In this document: positions 53,766-64,000 of the stretch, piece after piece
Position numbering within the stretch: position 1 is the stretch's first letter
Layout: every line of letters begins with the position of its first letter
Assembly: GCF_900104085.1 (NCBI RefSeq)
Contig: NZ_FNLD01000003.1
Span: 803,001-867,000 of the forward strand
DNA: 64,000 nt
DNA from: Pseudoxanthomonas sp. CF125
GTDB taxonomy: Bacteria; Pseudomonadota; Gammaproteobacteria; Xanthomonadales; Xanthomonadaceae
Direction of reading: 5' to 3'
The notes under the pieces: generated by a model
The model's database searches: none
What the model saw: only the letters and a program-made list of their open reading frames with translations
Told to the model about the DNA's origin: nothing
Translations under genes and position numbers: made by a program

Positions 53766-54362
53766 ATGCCGGACATGAGTTCGACTCCCCCTCTCCCGAC
53801 CCCCTCCGAGGCGGCGCGGATCCGCCGCGGACGCTGGATCCTGGTGCTGATCTTCCTGCTGTTCTTCGGCACCATTTTCGGCGCCGGCATCCTGCGCTTC
53901 AGCGGCTGGCAGCCGCAGGGCACCAAAGCCCATGGCGAGATGCTGCGCCCGGCGGTGGATGCGCGCGCAGTGGTGCCCAAGCTGAAGGACGGCGGCGACT
54001 ACGCATGGCAGCCGGCCGAACGCATGTGGCGGATCGCGGTCGCGCCGCCGGCCGACTGCGCCAGCGCCTGCCTGAAACTGGCCAAGGATCTGGACGTGGT
54101 GTGGCAGCTGTTCGGCAACAAGGCCGACCACGTCGAAATCCTCTGGATCGGTTCCCATCCCGCCGGCGCTCCCCAGACGCCGTCGTTACGCCTGTTGCAA
54201 CCCACGCCCGAACTGCTGGCTGCGTTGCCGCGCGTGAACGATCCGGCCGGCGTGCCGCTGTACGTGATCGATCCCAACGGCTTCGTGATCCTGCGCTATG
54301 CGCCGGGCACCGATCCGGGCTTCATCCGCACCGACGTTTCGAAATTGCTCAAGTTGATCTGA
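53766..54362 (+). CDS. membrane-anchored thioredoxin-fold (SCO-like) protein of the oxidase cluster
   Basis: 198 residues. One N-terminal helix (WILVLIFLLFFGTIFGAGIL) anchors a periplasmic domain. PPADCASACLKLAKDL contains a CxxxC pair, the spacing of the copper site in SCO proteins, and the C-terminal VPLYVIDPNGFVILRYAPG is the thioredoxin-like strand pair seen in SCO/SenC. The distal copper His is not obvious. The family is otherwise unnamed to me. The ATG at 53775 is an alternative start. The stop overlaps the ctaA start (TGATG). A role in CuA maturation or disulfide handling is inferred. Confidence 0.78.
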   Translation: MPDMSSTPPLPTPSEAARIRRGRWILVLIFLLFFGTIFGAGILRFSGWQPQGTKAHGEMLRPAVDARAVVPKLKDGGDYAWQPAERMWRIAVAPPADCASACLKLAKDLDVVWQLFGNKADHVEILWIGSHPAGAPQTPSLRLLQPTPELLAALPRVNDPAGVPLYVIDPNGFVILRYAPGTDPGFIRTDVSKLLKLI

Positions 54363-55525
54363 TGAACCTGCTCGCCCGTCCTGCCGTCTACAAGCATTTC
54401 CACCGCTTCGCCTGGCTCGCCGTGGCGCTGACCTTGTGCGTGGTGGTGTTCGGCGCCTTCGTGCGCTTGTCCGACGCAGGCCTGAGCTGTCCCGATTGGC
54501 CGACCTGCTACGGACGCGCCGCATGGCCGCAGGCCGCCAGCGAAGTGAACGATCACGCCGCCAGCGCCATCCGCCCGTTCGAAACCCACAAGGCCTGGCG
54601 CGAGCAGGTGCACAGGATGCTGGCCGGTTCGCTGGGCGTGCTGGTGCTGTTGCTGGCGGTGCTGGCCGCGCGCAAGCGCCGCTACGGCATCGCACAGATC
54701 GTGATTGCTTCGTTGCTGGTGGCCACTGCAATTCCGTTGTACATGCGCGGCGAACACCAGGCGGCATCGGTGCTGGCGGTCTTGGGCGAAGTCGTTCTCC
54801 TTTTCGCCGCATTGCGCTGGTCCAACGTGGACCTGGCGCGGGTCGGTGCATTCACACTTGCGGTAATCATCTTCCAGGCGCTGCTGGGCATGTGGACGGT
54901 GACCTGGCTGCTCAAGCCCATCGTGGTCATGGGCCATCTGCTGGGCGGCCTGACTACCTTCGCACTGCTGACCTGGATGGCGTGGCGCGCGATCGACCGG
55001 CCGATCATCGTGGTCGAAGCTATCGCGCTGAAGCGCTGGGTGATCGCCGGACTGGTGCTGCTGGGATTGCAGATCGCACTCGGCGGCTGGGTCAGCGCCA
55101 ACTACGCCGCGCTGTCCTGCGGCGCGGGCAGCTGGTCGGCGGACAATTTCCCCAAGTGCGTGGGCCAGTGGTGGCCGCCGCACGATTTCCGCGAAGGCTT
55201 CGTACTCTGGCGCGGCGTCGGCGTGGATTACGAAGGCGGCGTGCTGGACGGCGCTTCGCGCATCGCCATCCAGATGGCGCATCGCATCGTCGCGGTCGTT
55301 CTCGCTCTGTACTTGTTGACGTTCGCCGTGCGCCTGCTGCGCACGCCGGGCATGCGCGGCTGGTCCACCGCTTTGTTCGTACTGGTCGTGGCCCAAGTCT
55401 CGCTTGGCATTCTCAACGTCAAGCTCGCTCTGCCGCTGCACGTAGCGGTTGCGCATAACGCGGGCGCCGCGCTGCTGTTGTTCGCGCTGGTCTCGCTGCT
55501 GGCGCGTTTGCGCAAATTGGAATGA
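54362..55525 (+). CDS. ctaA: heme A synthase (CtaA/COX15)
   Basis: A 387-residue inner-membrane protein with eight hydrophobic helices. [20 protein letters not shown] near the N-terminus carries the conserved Cys pair, and the heme-ligand His residues occur in [11 protein letters not shown] and MGHLLGG, with QMAHRIVAV and VAVAHNAGA further on. It oxidises heme O to heme A. The start is coupled to the preceding gene, and ctaB overlaps its end by four bases. Confidence 0.95.
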   Translation: MNLLARPAVYKHFHRFAWLAVALTLCVVVFGAFVRLSDAGLSCPDWPTCYGRAAWPQAASEVNDHAASAIRPFETHKAWREQVHRMLAGSLGVLVLLLAVLAARKRRYGIAQIVIASLLVATAIPLYMRGEHQAASVLAVLGEVVLLFAALRWSNVDLARVGAFTLAVIIFQALLGMWTVTWLLKPIVVMGHLLGGLTTFALLTWMAWRAIDRPIIVVEAIALKRWVIAGLVLLGLQIALGGWVSANYAALSCGAGSWSADNFPKCVGQWWPPHDFREGFVLWRGVGVDYEGGVLDGASRIAIQMAHRIVAVVLALYLLTFAVRLLRTPGMRGWSTALFVLVVAQVSLGILNVKLALPLHVAVAHNAGAALLLFALVSLLARLRKLE

Positions 55526-56454
55526 CGATGTCGGTCGTACGCCAGTACTGGAGCCTCACCAAGCCGCGCGTAGTCGCGCTGATCGTGTTCACCGCGCTGG
55601 TGGGCATGCTGCTGGCCATCGACGGCATGCCTGATGCGCAGCAGTTGAAGCGTGGCGCGCTCGGCTTCCTCGGCATCTGGCTGGCGGCTTCCAGCGCCGC
55701 GGCCATCAACCAGATCCTGGACGCGCGCATCGACGCGAAGATGGCGCGCACCTCCTGGCGTCCGTTGGTGGTCGGGCAACTGCAGCCGTGGCAGGCGCTG
55801 GTGTTCGCGCTGGTGCTGGCGGCGATCTCGATGACGGTGCTGGTGCTGTGGGTCAATACGATCACCGCGGTGCTGACCTTCGCCTCGCTGATCGGCTACG
55901 CGGTGGTCTACACCGTGTTCCTGAAACGGGCTACGCCGCAGAACATCGTCATCGGCGGCATCGCCGGCGCGGCGCCGCCGCTGCTCGGCTGGGCCGCGAT
56001 CACCGGCATGACCGGGCGCTGGGACTGGGCCCACGCGCTGCTGCTGGTGCTGATCATCTTCGTGTGGACGCCGCCGCACTTCTGGGCGCTGGCGATCTTC
56101 CGCCGCGAAGACTACGCGCGCGCGCTGGTGCCCATGCTGCCGGTGACCCACGGCGTGACCTATACCCGCTGGCAGATCCTGTTCTACACGGTGCTGCTGG
56201 TGGAAGTGACGGTGCTGCCGTGCATCATCGGCATGAGCGGCTTCTTCTATCTGGGCGGGGCGCTGGTGCTGGGCGCGGTGTTCCTGTGGTACGCGTGGCG
56301 ATTGCTGGATCCGCCCGACGAATTCTTCCCGATGCGCGTGTTCAACTATTCCATCGTCTACCTGATGGCGCTGTTCGCGTTTCTGTTGGCCGACCACTGG
56401 TTGATGCCGCTGCTGCAGCCGGCGTCGCTGATCGAGTTCGTGCCGCAAGCCTGA
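55522..56454 (+). CDS. ctaB: protoheme IX farnesyltransferase (heme O synthase)
   Basis: A 310-residue UbiA-superfamily prenyltransferase with about nine helices. [19 protein letters not shown] is the first Asp-rich motif, and the second, Asp-poor region includes [21 protein letters not shown]. It attaches farnesyl to heme B, giving heme O for CtaA. It overlaps ctaA by ATGA. This is the last gene of the oxidase/heme A group. Confidence 0.97.
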   Translation: MTMSVVRQYWSLTKPRVVALIVFTALVGMLLAIDGMPDAQQLKRGALGFLGIWLAASSAAAINQILDARIDAKMARTSWRPLVVGQLQPWQALVFALVLAAISMTVLVLWVNTITAVLTFASLIGYAVVYTVFLKRATPQNIVIGGIAGAAPPLLGWAAITGMTGRWDWAHALLLVLIIFVWTPPHFWALAIFRREDYARALVPMLPVTHGVTYTRWQILFYTVLLVEVTVLPCIIGMSGFFYLGGALVLGAVFLWYAWRLLDPPDEFFPMRVFNYSIVYLMALFAFLLADHWLMPLLQPASLIEFVPQA

Positions 56455-56524
56455 GCGACGGTTGCTCCGCCCCTTGCCGGTATTGCCTATACTCGATAGG
56501 TCGATAACAAGGGGAATCGCAAAG

Positions 56525-57826
56525 ATGATCGAACGGCGCAGGATTGCTTCGAGTTGCCTATTCTTGGCCATGGCGTTCGGCGCCGGCGCGGTTGCCGCGC
56601 AGGAAACCGCCACCGAGCCAGCGCTATGGATAACCGCCGACCGCATGCTGGACGTCCGCAGCGGCCGCCTGATCGATCATCCCCATGTGCTGGTGCGCAA
56701 CGGCCGCATCGTTGAAACAGGCAGCGGCGCCGCCACGGTTCCGGCGGGCGCCAAGCATGTGGATTTGCCAGGCATGACCTTGCTGCCGGGGTTGATCGAT
56801 ATGCACGTGCATTTGGACAGCGATCCCACTTATGGCGGCTACACCGGGCTGCAGTTCAGCGACCGGTTCTGGTCGGTGCTGGCCGTCGTCCACGCGCAGA
56901 AGACACTGGCGGCCGGTTTCACCACGGTGCGCAACGTCGGCGCCGATGCCTGGAACGATGTCGGCCTGCGCCAGGCGATCGATGCGGGCAAGATTATGGG
57001 GCCGCGCATCGTCACCGCAGGTCATTCGTTCGGCGCCACCGGCGGCCATTGCGACTCGACCTTTTTCCCGCCGTCGATGGAGCAGAAGAGTCCGTTCAAC
57101 GCCGACAATCCCGAAGAGGGCCGCAAGCGCGTGCGCGAGCTGCGCAAGTACGGCGCGCAGGTCATCAAGATCTGCGCGACTGGCGGCGTGTTCTCGCGCA
57201 ACACCGAGCCCGGCCAGCAGCAGCTGAGCCTGGAGGAGATGAAAGCCATCGCCGACGAAGCCCATCTGCAGGGCCTCAAGGTGGCCGCGCACGCGCACGG
57301 TGCCTCGGGCATCAAGGACGCCATCCGCGCCGGCGTGGACACCATCGAGCACGCCAGCCTGATCGACGACGAAGGCATCGCCCTGGCCAAGAAGCACGGT
57401 GCGTGGCTGTCGATGGACATCTACAACACCGACTACACCCAGGCCGAAGGCAAGAAGAACGGCGTGCTGGAGGACAACCTGCGCAAGGACCGCGAAGTCG
57501 CCGATATCCAGCGCGAAGGTTTTCGCCGCGCCCACGCCGCCGGCGCGAAAATGGTCTACGGCACTGATGCCGGGGTCTATCCGCATGGCTTGAACGCGGG
57601 CCAGTTCAAGGTGATGGTCCGCTACGGCATGACGCCCGTGGAAGCGATCCGCAGCGCAACGCTGGATGCGGCCGCGGCCCTGGACCGCAAGGATGTCGGT
57701 GCGATCGAGAAAGATCGCTGGGCCGATCTGATCGCCGTCTCCGGCGATCCGACCCAGGATGTGAGCCTGCTCGAAACGATTCCGTTCGTGATGAAGGGCG
57801 GGGAAGTGGTGAAGGACCTGCGCTAA
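56525..57826 (+). CDS. exported metal-dependent amidohydrolase (imidazolonepropionase/prolidase-like)
   Basis: 433 residues from the ATG at 56525, which gives a signal peptide ending AVAAQE. The metal-binding LIDMHVHLDSD, the Lys region VIKICATGG, the His residues of VAAHAHGASGI and TIEHASLIDD, and the Asp of YGTDAGVYPHG form the amidohydrolase site. This group includes secreted Xaa-Pro/Xaa-Arg dipeptidases in Xanthomonadaceae, so a periplasmic dipeptidase is plausible. A -10-like TATACT is at 56488-56493. It is convergent with the S9 peptidase. Confidence 0.9.
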   Translation: MIERRRIASSCLFLAMAFGAGAVAAQETATEPALWITADRMLDVRSGRLIDHPHVLVRNGRIVETGSGAATVPAGAKHVDLPGMTLLPGLIDMHVHLDSDPTYGGYTGLQFSDRFWSVLAVVHAQKTLAAGFTTVRNVGADAWNDVGLRQAIDAGKIMGPRIVTAGHSFGATGGHCDSTFFPPSMEQKSPFNADNPEEGRKRVRELRKYGAQVIKICATGGVFSRNTEPGQQQLSLEEMKAIADEAHLQGLKVAAHAHGASGIKDAIRAGVDTIEHASLIDDEGIALAKKHGAWLSMDIYNTDYTQAEGKKNGVLEDNLRKDREVADIQREGFRRAHAAGAKMVYGTDAGVYPHGLNAGQFKVMVRYGMTPVEAIRSATLDAAAALDRKDVGAIEKDRWADLIAVSGDPTQDVSLLETIPFVMKGGEVVKDLR

Positions 57827-57851
57827 GCGGTGCAGATCCGCACCACTCCGC

Positions 57852-59834
<1,983 letters not shown>

Positions 59835-59905
59835 CAGGGCTCTCCGGGAGGCGATCGCAGGACTGTAACCTGTGAAAAGCGCACATGCTCATGACTAATG
59901 TCATG

Positions 59906-59980
59906 CTTTGTAGAGCCGAGCTTGCTCGGCTGTTCTTTGCGCAGGTTCAAGAGCAGCCGAGCAAGCTCGGCTCTACAAAG
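59906..59980. repeat. inverted repeat, CTTTGTAGAGCCGAGC family
   Basis: CTTTGTAGAGCCGAGCTTGC and its inverse GCAAGCTCGGCTCTACAAAG form the outer arms, and each arm also contains its own GCCGAGC/GCTCGGC hairpin. It lies between the S9 gene start and the dnaG end. Confidence 0.8.
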
Positions 59981-60001
59981 CCGCCATCCAGTCAGGTACG
60001 G

Positions 60002-61741
60002 TCAGGCGGGCTGCTTGCCGCGCCGGCGCTGCGCCTGCAGCAGGGTCATCAGTTCGTACTTGTCGGCGACATCCAGCGGGCCGGCGCCCATCTTCGCCTG
60101 CAACTCGGTCAGGCGCTGCTGGATGGCCTGGTCCTCCAATTGCTCGGCCGCGTCGATCAGCGTCTGTCGCCACTTGCCTTCATCGCCGGGCACTACTTCC
60201 GAGGCCAGCTTCTGCAGCGCGGTGAGATCTTCACGTTCCGAGAAATGCTGCAGCAGCGCGCCAGTGGTGATTTCCGGCCGCGCATGCACCAACGACAAGA
60301 GCTCCACCAGCAATCCCACCCCGGGCTGGTTGAGATCCTTGAATCCATAGGGTGGTTCCAGCGATAGCGCCAACGAAGGCTGTTGCAGCAAGACGGTGAT
60401 CGCACCACGCACCAGGCTGCGCTTCTGCGCCTGCGCCGGCACGCGGGATGCCACTTTGGGTTTTTCGGGCAAGACGGGCTGTTGCTGCACGCCTACGCCG
60501 GTGATTTCGCCCAGCCGCTGCCGCATCAGGTCGCCGAACGCGCCATCGGGTATCTGCGCCAGCAAAGGTTTCGCGCGCTCGGCCAGACGCGCCTTGCCGT
60601 CCAGCGTGGACAGGTTAACGTCCTTGCCCAGCTCATCGTAGAAGAACTGCGACAACGGCGTGGCCTGCTGCAGACGCATGTCGAAACCCGCCGCGCCCTC
60701 GCTGCGCACGATGCTGTCCGGATCCTCGCCATCGGGCAGGAACAGGAAGAACGCCTGTCGCCCGTCCTTCATGCGCGGCAGCACCGACTCCAGCGCCTTC
60801 CAGGCGGCGCGCTGGCCGGCGGCGTCGCCATCGAAACAGAAATACACGTCCGGCGAATTGCGGAACAGCAGCTCGGCATGATCGGGCGTGGTCGCGGTGC
60901 CCAGCGTCGCCACGGCCTGCGTCACCCCGTACTGGAACAACGACACCACATCCATGTAGCCCTCCACCACCACCAACCGTTCGATCTTCTGGTTGGCCTG
61001 CCGTACCTGCCACAGTCCGTAGAGTTCGCGGCCTTTGTGGAACAGCGGCGTTTCCGGCGAGTTGAGGTATTTGGGGCCGTCGTCCTTGGTCAGCACACGG
61101 CCGCCGAAGGCGATCACGCGGCCGCGGCGGTCGTGGATGGGGAACATCACCCGGTCGCGGAACTTGTCGTAGACGCGGCCGTTGTCGCTTCTGGACAGCA
61201 TGCCGGTCTTGTCGAGCAGCTTGATCCGGCGTTCGTCCGTGCCCAGCGCGTCCTTGAGTCCGGAAAATCCATCCGGCGCATAGCCGATGGAAAACTGCGT
61301 GCGGATGCCGTCGTCGACGCCGCGCTGATCGAGATAGGCCCTGGCTTTCTCGCTGTCCTCCAGTTGCCGCTGGAAGAACTTGGCGGCCGCGTCCAGCGCC
61401 GCGTACATGTCGCGGCCATCGTCGGTTTCGTTGCGGGTCCGCGTTTCCTTGGGCACTTCCATGCCCACGCGCTTGGCCAGCTCGTCGACCGCATCCAGGA
61501 ATTCCAGGCGGTCGTAGTTCATCAGGAACGAGATGGCGGTGCCGTGCGCCCCGCAACCGAAGCAGTGGTAGAACTGCTTGGTCTGCGACACGGTGAACGA
61601 CGGCGAACGCTCGTCGTGGAACGGGCAGCGCGCCGAATACTCCTTGCCCTGCCGTTTCAGCGGCACGCGCGTACCGATCACCTCGACGATGTCGGTGCGC
61701 GCCAGGAGGTCGTCGATGAAGGCGTCGGGAATGCGCGCCAT
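60002..61741 (-). CDS. dnaG: DNA primase
   Basis: A 579-residue replication primase, normal length. The N-terminal zinc-binding CHC2 domain has Cys39, His42, Cys60 and Cys63 (ARCPFHDERSPSF and FYHCFGCGAHG). The RNA-polymerase core includes IAFGGRVLTKDDGPKY. TOPRIM follows with VVVEGYMDVV and CFDGDAAGQRA, and the C-terminal DnaB-interaction domain covers about 430-579. The usual neighbour yqeY is 1.8 kb upstream, separated by two other genes, and rpoD is not found downstream within the window. Confidence 0.97.
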   Translation of the reverse strand: MARIPDAFIDDLLARTDIVEVIGTRVPLKRQGKEYSARCPFHDERSPSFTVSQTKQFYHCFGCGAHGTAISFLMNYDRLEFLDAVDELAKRVGMEVPKETRTRNETDDGRDMYAALDAAAKFFQRQLEDSEKARAYLDQRGVDDGIRTQFSIGYAPDGFSGLKDALGTDERRIKLLDKTGMLSRSDNGRVYDKFRDRVMFPIHDRRGRVIAFGGRVLTKDDGPKYLNSPETPLFHKGRELYGLWQVRQANQKIERLVVVEGYMDVVSLFQYGVTQAVATLGTATTPDHAELLFRNSPDVYFCFDGDAAGQRAAWKALESVLPRMKDGRQAFFLFLPDGEDPDSIVRSEGAAGFDMRLQQATPLSQFFYDELGKDVNLSTLDGKARLAERAKPLLAQIPDGAFGDLMRQRLGEITGVGVQQQPVLPEKPKVASRVPAQAQKRSLVRGAITVLLQQPSLALSLEPPYGFKDLNQPGVGLLVELLSLVHARPEITTGALLQHFSEREDLTALQKLASEVVPGDEGKWRQTLIDAAEQLEDQAIQQRLTELQAKMGAGPLDVADKYELMTLLQAQRRRGKQPA

Positions 61742-61963
61742 GCTGGGGTTGGAAGCCTCGGTTGCGGGGCCGGCGGGGCCGGCTCGTTAGGGTAACTGCC
61801 GCGGTGGATGCCGGGGGGTGCATCGCGATCGCGGGTATTAGGATTTTCGGCGATTCAAGTATGATCGATCCGCTGCGGGTATCACACCGGAATCGTGGGC
61901 GCCGCAGCTCGTTCAGGACGAGCGGGTACCGCTCAAGTCAAAGCCAAAGCATAGGGAGGTTAT

Positions 61964-62878
61964 ATGGTGAATAGGATGTTGTGTCTGGCCGGCCTGCTGG
62001 CCCTGTCCGCGGCCGCTCGCGCCGGCACCTGCGAAGACGGTTTCGAGGCGGTCGGCGACCCGCGCAACGGTCTGCTGTTCATGGGGGAGGTGCAAAAGCC
62101 GGGGCTGAGCGTCAGCAGCGCCTTGGGCCAGCTGCAGAAGATTGCTCTCGACAAAAGCTACCAGATCGGCAACGAGTCGATCACCGGAAATTCCGGCGAG
62201 TTGTTCTTTACCCAAACCAATCTCCGCACGCCCATCGTGATGCGGGCGCAGGCCGATAGCTCCGGACAGGTATCGCTGGGCACCAAGCTGGCGCGTGGCC
62301 AGAAGGTGGAGGTGGCGGATGCGCGTAAGGAAATCTGCTCGATGCTCGCCATGCTCAAGACCGGCAAGGAAGGCGAGGCGATCGCCGCCGCCGTGCGCAA
62401 GAGCAGCGGCGCGGGCCAGGTGATCGATGCCGAGGCCCCGAAGCTGTCGGCGGAAATCGGCCGCGAGATCCAGAAGACGATGGCGGGGGTGAAAAGCAAG
62501 GGGACGCTCGGCAATCTCCTGATCGGTTCCACCAATTACGCGACCGCGGGCGAACACAAAGAAGCGTTCGCACCCATCATCGCCAAATACAAGGGACGTA
62601 AATACCGGATCGATGGGCAGATCTACACAGTGTCGCGGAATGAGTTCAGCGGCGAATTGGTGGTCGCCTACCTGGTCACGCAGACCCGCGGTTTGCTCAA
62701 GATTCGCCAGAGTTCCACGTACAACAGCAACAACTTCATGATCCAGTGCGTGCTGGCACCGGACCAGGCGAAGTTCTTCCTCACCCTGTCCGAGGGGGAT
62801 TGGGTGAAATTGGCAGGTACGGTAGACAAGATCGACCCCGAAAGCATGGAGCTTCGGGATTGCCGCCAAGCCAACTGA
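61964..62878 (+). CDS. exported protein with C-terminal OB-fold-like domain, function unknown
   Basis: 304 residues. A signal peptide (MVNRMLCLAGLLALSAAARA) is followed by a segment with paired Cys (CEDGF and KEICSM), a helical middle and a C-terminal region of about 100 residues (GRKYRIDGQIYTVSRN to KLAGTVDKIDPESMELRDC). Its strand pattern looks like the tRNA_anti-like OB-fold found in periplasmic proteins. AGGGAGG lies about eight bases before the ATG, and TATGAT (61860-61865) is a possible -10. It is divergent from dnaG. I recognise no named family. Confidence 0.75.
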   Translation: MVNRMLCLAGLLALSAAARAGTCEDGFEAVGDPRNGLLFMGEVQKPGLSVSSALGQLQKIALDKSYQIGNESITGNSGELFFTQTNLRTPIVMRAQADSSGQVSLGTKLARGQKVEVADARKEICSMLAMLKTGKEGEAIAAAVRKSSGAGQVIDAEAPKLSAEIGREIQKTMAGVKSKGTLGNLLIGSTNYATAGEHKEAFAPIIAKYKGRKYRIDGQIYTVSRNEFSGELVVAYLVTQTRGLLKIRQSSTYNSNNFMIQCVLAPDQAKFFLTLSEGDWVKLAGTVDKIDPESMELRDCRQAN

Positions 62879-62918
62879 GCCCAGCATCAATCGTTTGCGA
62901 GGCGGACTCGACCCGGCC

Positions 62919-63380
62919 CTAGCGTCCGGGTCGGTCCGACTCCGCGGCCAGCGCGTGCAGGGCCGGCCCGCTGAGCCGTTGCACTGTCCATTCCTCCAGG
63001 CCCACCGCGCCCAGGCTGCGGTAGAAGCGGATGGCCGGTTCGTTCCAGTCCAGTACCGACCACTCGAAACGGCCGCAGCCGCGCTCGGTCGCCAGCTTGG
63101 CCAGGTGGACCATCAGCCGCTTGCCCAGGCCCAGACCGCGGTATTGCGGGCGGACGAACAGATCTTCCAGGTATAGGCCGCGCTGGCCGAGGAAGGTCGA
63201 GAAATTGTGGAAGAACAGGGCGAAACCAGCGGGTTGGCCGTCGACTTCGGCCATCACGACTTCCGCTGCGGGGCGCGCACCGAACAATTGCTCGGTCATG
63301 CCGGCTTCGGTAGCGACGGCCTCATGGGCGAGCTTCTCGTACTCGGCCAACTCGCGGACGAAAGCCAGGATTTGCGGCAC
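62919..63380 (-). pseudogene. GNAT N-acetyltransferase with an apparent 5' frameshift (or a GTG-started short form)
   Basis: From GTG 63380 the frame gives 153 residues, with the acetyl-CoA loop VRPQYRGLGLGKRLM and strand LYLEDLFV of diamine/spermidine acetyltransferase-like GNATs. The usual first strand is missing from this frame. Reading upstream in the same frame continues as IELRPATRADVPQ, a typical GNAT beginning, but no start codon precedes it before a stop. An ATG at 63438 in another frame reads MTESIA and joins this sequence if one base near 63420 is skipped. It is therefore either a recent frameshift, a sequence error or a shortened protein. The acetylated substrate is unknown. Confidence 0.7.
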
Positions 63381-63454
63381 GTCCGCGCGCGTCGCGGGAC
63401 GCAGTTCGATATTTCGGAGAGGCGATGGATTCGGTCATGGCCGGAACAACTTAG

Positions 63455-63565
63455 CCCTCCCCTTCAAGGGGAGGGTTGGATGGGGATGGTGTGGCTGCGA
63501 AAGTGAATCAATGGGATCGGACGGGAAAACCATCCCCATCCCGGCCTTCCCCTTGAAGGGGAAGG
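63455..63565. repeat. two-arm inverted element, CCTCCCCTTCAAGGGGAGG family
   Basis: The left arm is the hairpin CCCTCCCCTTCAAGGGGAGG (63455 onward) plus the tail GGATGGGGATGG. The right arm is CCATCCCCATCC plus the hairpin CCTTCCCCTTGAAGGGGAAGG (63545-63565). About 40 bases lie between. The arm design (hairpin plus G-rich tail, facing inward) is the same as that of the DUF559 cassette arms. Confidence 0.8.
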
Positions 63566-63574
63566 AGAAAAAAC

Positions 63575-64000
63575 TCAGCCCGCGAATTTCTTCTTCACCA
63601 GCGCCGACACCAGACCCATGTCGGCCTGTCCGGCCAGCTTCGGCTTCAGCACGCCCATCAGCTTGCCCATGTCGGCCGGGCCGGTGGCGCCGGTTTCGGC
63701 GATGGCAGCCTCGATGGCGGCCAGGATCTCGGCTTCGCCCAGCTTGGCCGGCAGGTACTTCTCGATCACCACTATTTCCGCACGCTCGACGGCGGCCAGG
63801 TCCTCGCGATTGGCGGCTTCGAACTGGCTGACCGAATCCTTGCGCTGCTTGACCATCTTTTCCATCGCAGCGATCACCGCGGCGTCGTCCAGCTCGATGC
63901 GTTCGTCCACTTCGCGCTGCTTGATGGCGGCGTTGATCAGGCGCACCACGCCCAGGGTGTGCTTGTCGCCCCCTTTCATGGCGGCCTTCATGTCTTCGAC
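63575..64000 (-). CDS. yqeY: GatB/YqeY domain protein, 5' end cut by window edge
   Basis: At least 141 residues are visible, and the frame continues past base 64000. The part shown includes DMKAAMKGGDKHTLGVVRLI, LINAAIKQREVDERIELDD and the C-terminal ADMGKLMGVLKPKLAGQADM, all typical of YqeY. The internal ATG at 63991 is probably not the start because the family has about ten more residues. YqeY resembles the tRNA-binding tail of GatB. In related genomes it lies between rpsU and dnaG. Confidence 0.92.
   Translation of the reverse strand, partial: VEDMKAAMKGGDKHTLGVVRLINAAIKQREVDERIELDDAAVIAAMEKMVKQRKDSVSQFEAANREDLAAVERAEIVVIEKYLPAKLGEAEILAAIEAAIAETGATGPADMGKLMGVLKPKLAGQADMGLVSALVKKKFAG

Overview
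The window is high-G+C gammaproteobacterial chromosome. The gene content fits the family Lysobacteraceae/Xanthomonadaceae (Lysobacter, Luteimonas, Pseudoxanthomonas, Xanthomonas relatives). The evidence is an OleABCD olefin cluster with OleA/OleB catalytic residues at the positions I recall for the Xanthomonas campestris enzymes, a GH95/xylose/GH3/symporter sugar cluster, TrmL, UbiJ-UbiB, a DUF2244-ctaC-ctaD-(small)-ctaG-ctaE-SURF1-ctaA-ctaB oxidase cluster, and many exported peptidases. I see no rRNA, tRNA, CRISPR array, prophage or IS transposase. No genus is claimed.

Layout. 1-10610: plant-polysaccharide use, with GH95 (cut by the left edge), xylulokinase, xylose isomerase, an MFS sugar porter, a terminator, a GH3 lipoprotein and a sodium/sugar symporter. 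This resembles a xyloglucan locus. 10723-12802: trmL, a small exported protein with three VTVRP repeats, and an SDR. 12907-18783: two tandem paralogous M16 peptidases with duplicated leaders, then a DUF4156 lipoprotein between two copies of one palindromic repeat. 19482-24714: oleA-oleB-oleC, a DUF559 (Vsr-like) nuclease cassette with inverted-repeat arms, then oleD. 24799-27322: DUF1328 membrane peptide, ubiJ, ubiB. 27432-34513: a STAS-like protein, a third M16 peptidase, a TruC-type pseudouridine synthase, MAPEG, an M28 lipoprotein and a VNGSI-repeat protein. 34707-39046: gpmI, an EnvC-like protein and a CtpA protease. 39135-44137: DUF1820, rhomboid, FadL, a lower-G+C sulfotransferase-like gene and a diguanylate cyclase. 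44235-47489: putA. 47725-56454: aa3 cytochrome oxidase subunits with copper and heme A maturation genes. 56525-64000: amidohydrolase, S9 peptidase, dnaG, an OB-fold-like exported protein, a GNAT whose 5' end looks frameshifted, and a YqeY fragment at the right edge.

How it works together. The sugar cluster would release, import and isomerise xylose to xylulose-5-phosphate. FadL brings in fatty acids, and OleA-D condense acyl-CoAs to long-chain olefins. PutA and UbiJ/UbiB feed and supply the quinone pool upstream of an aa3 oxidase, whose CuA/CuB and heme A assembly factors are encoded together.

The most unusual feature is the set of intergenic inverted-repeat elements. At least seven families are present, several built as two hairpin-plus-tail arms facing each other. 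One such pair brackets the DUF559 nuclease gene inside the ole cluster, and its right arm supplies the C-terminus of the protein and leads into the oleD start codon. My leading candidate for an undescribed system is that DUF559 cassettes are the autonomous form of these elements and the short gene-less pairs are their MITE-like derivatives. The sequence shows the architecture; mobility is inference.
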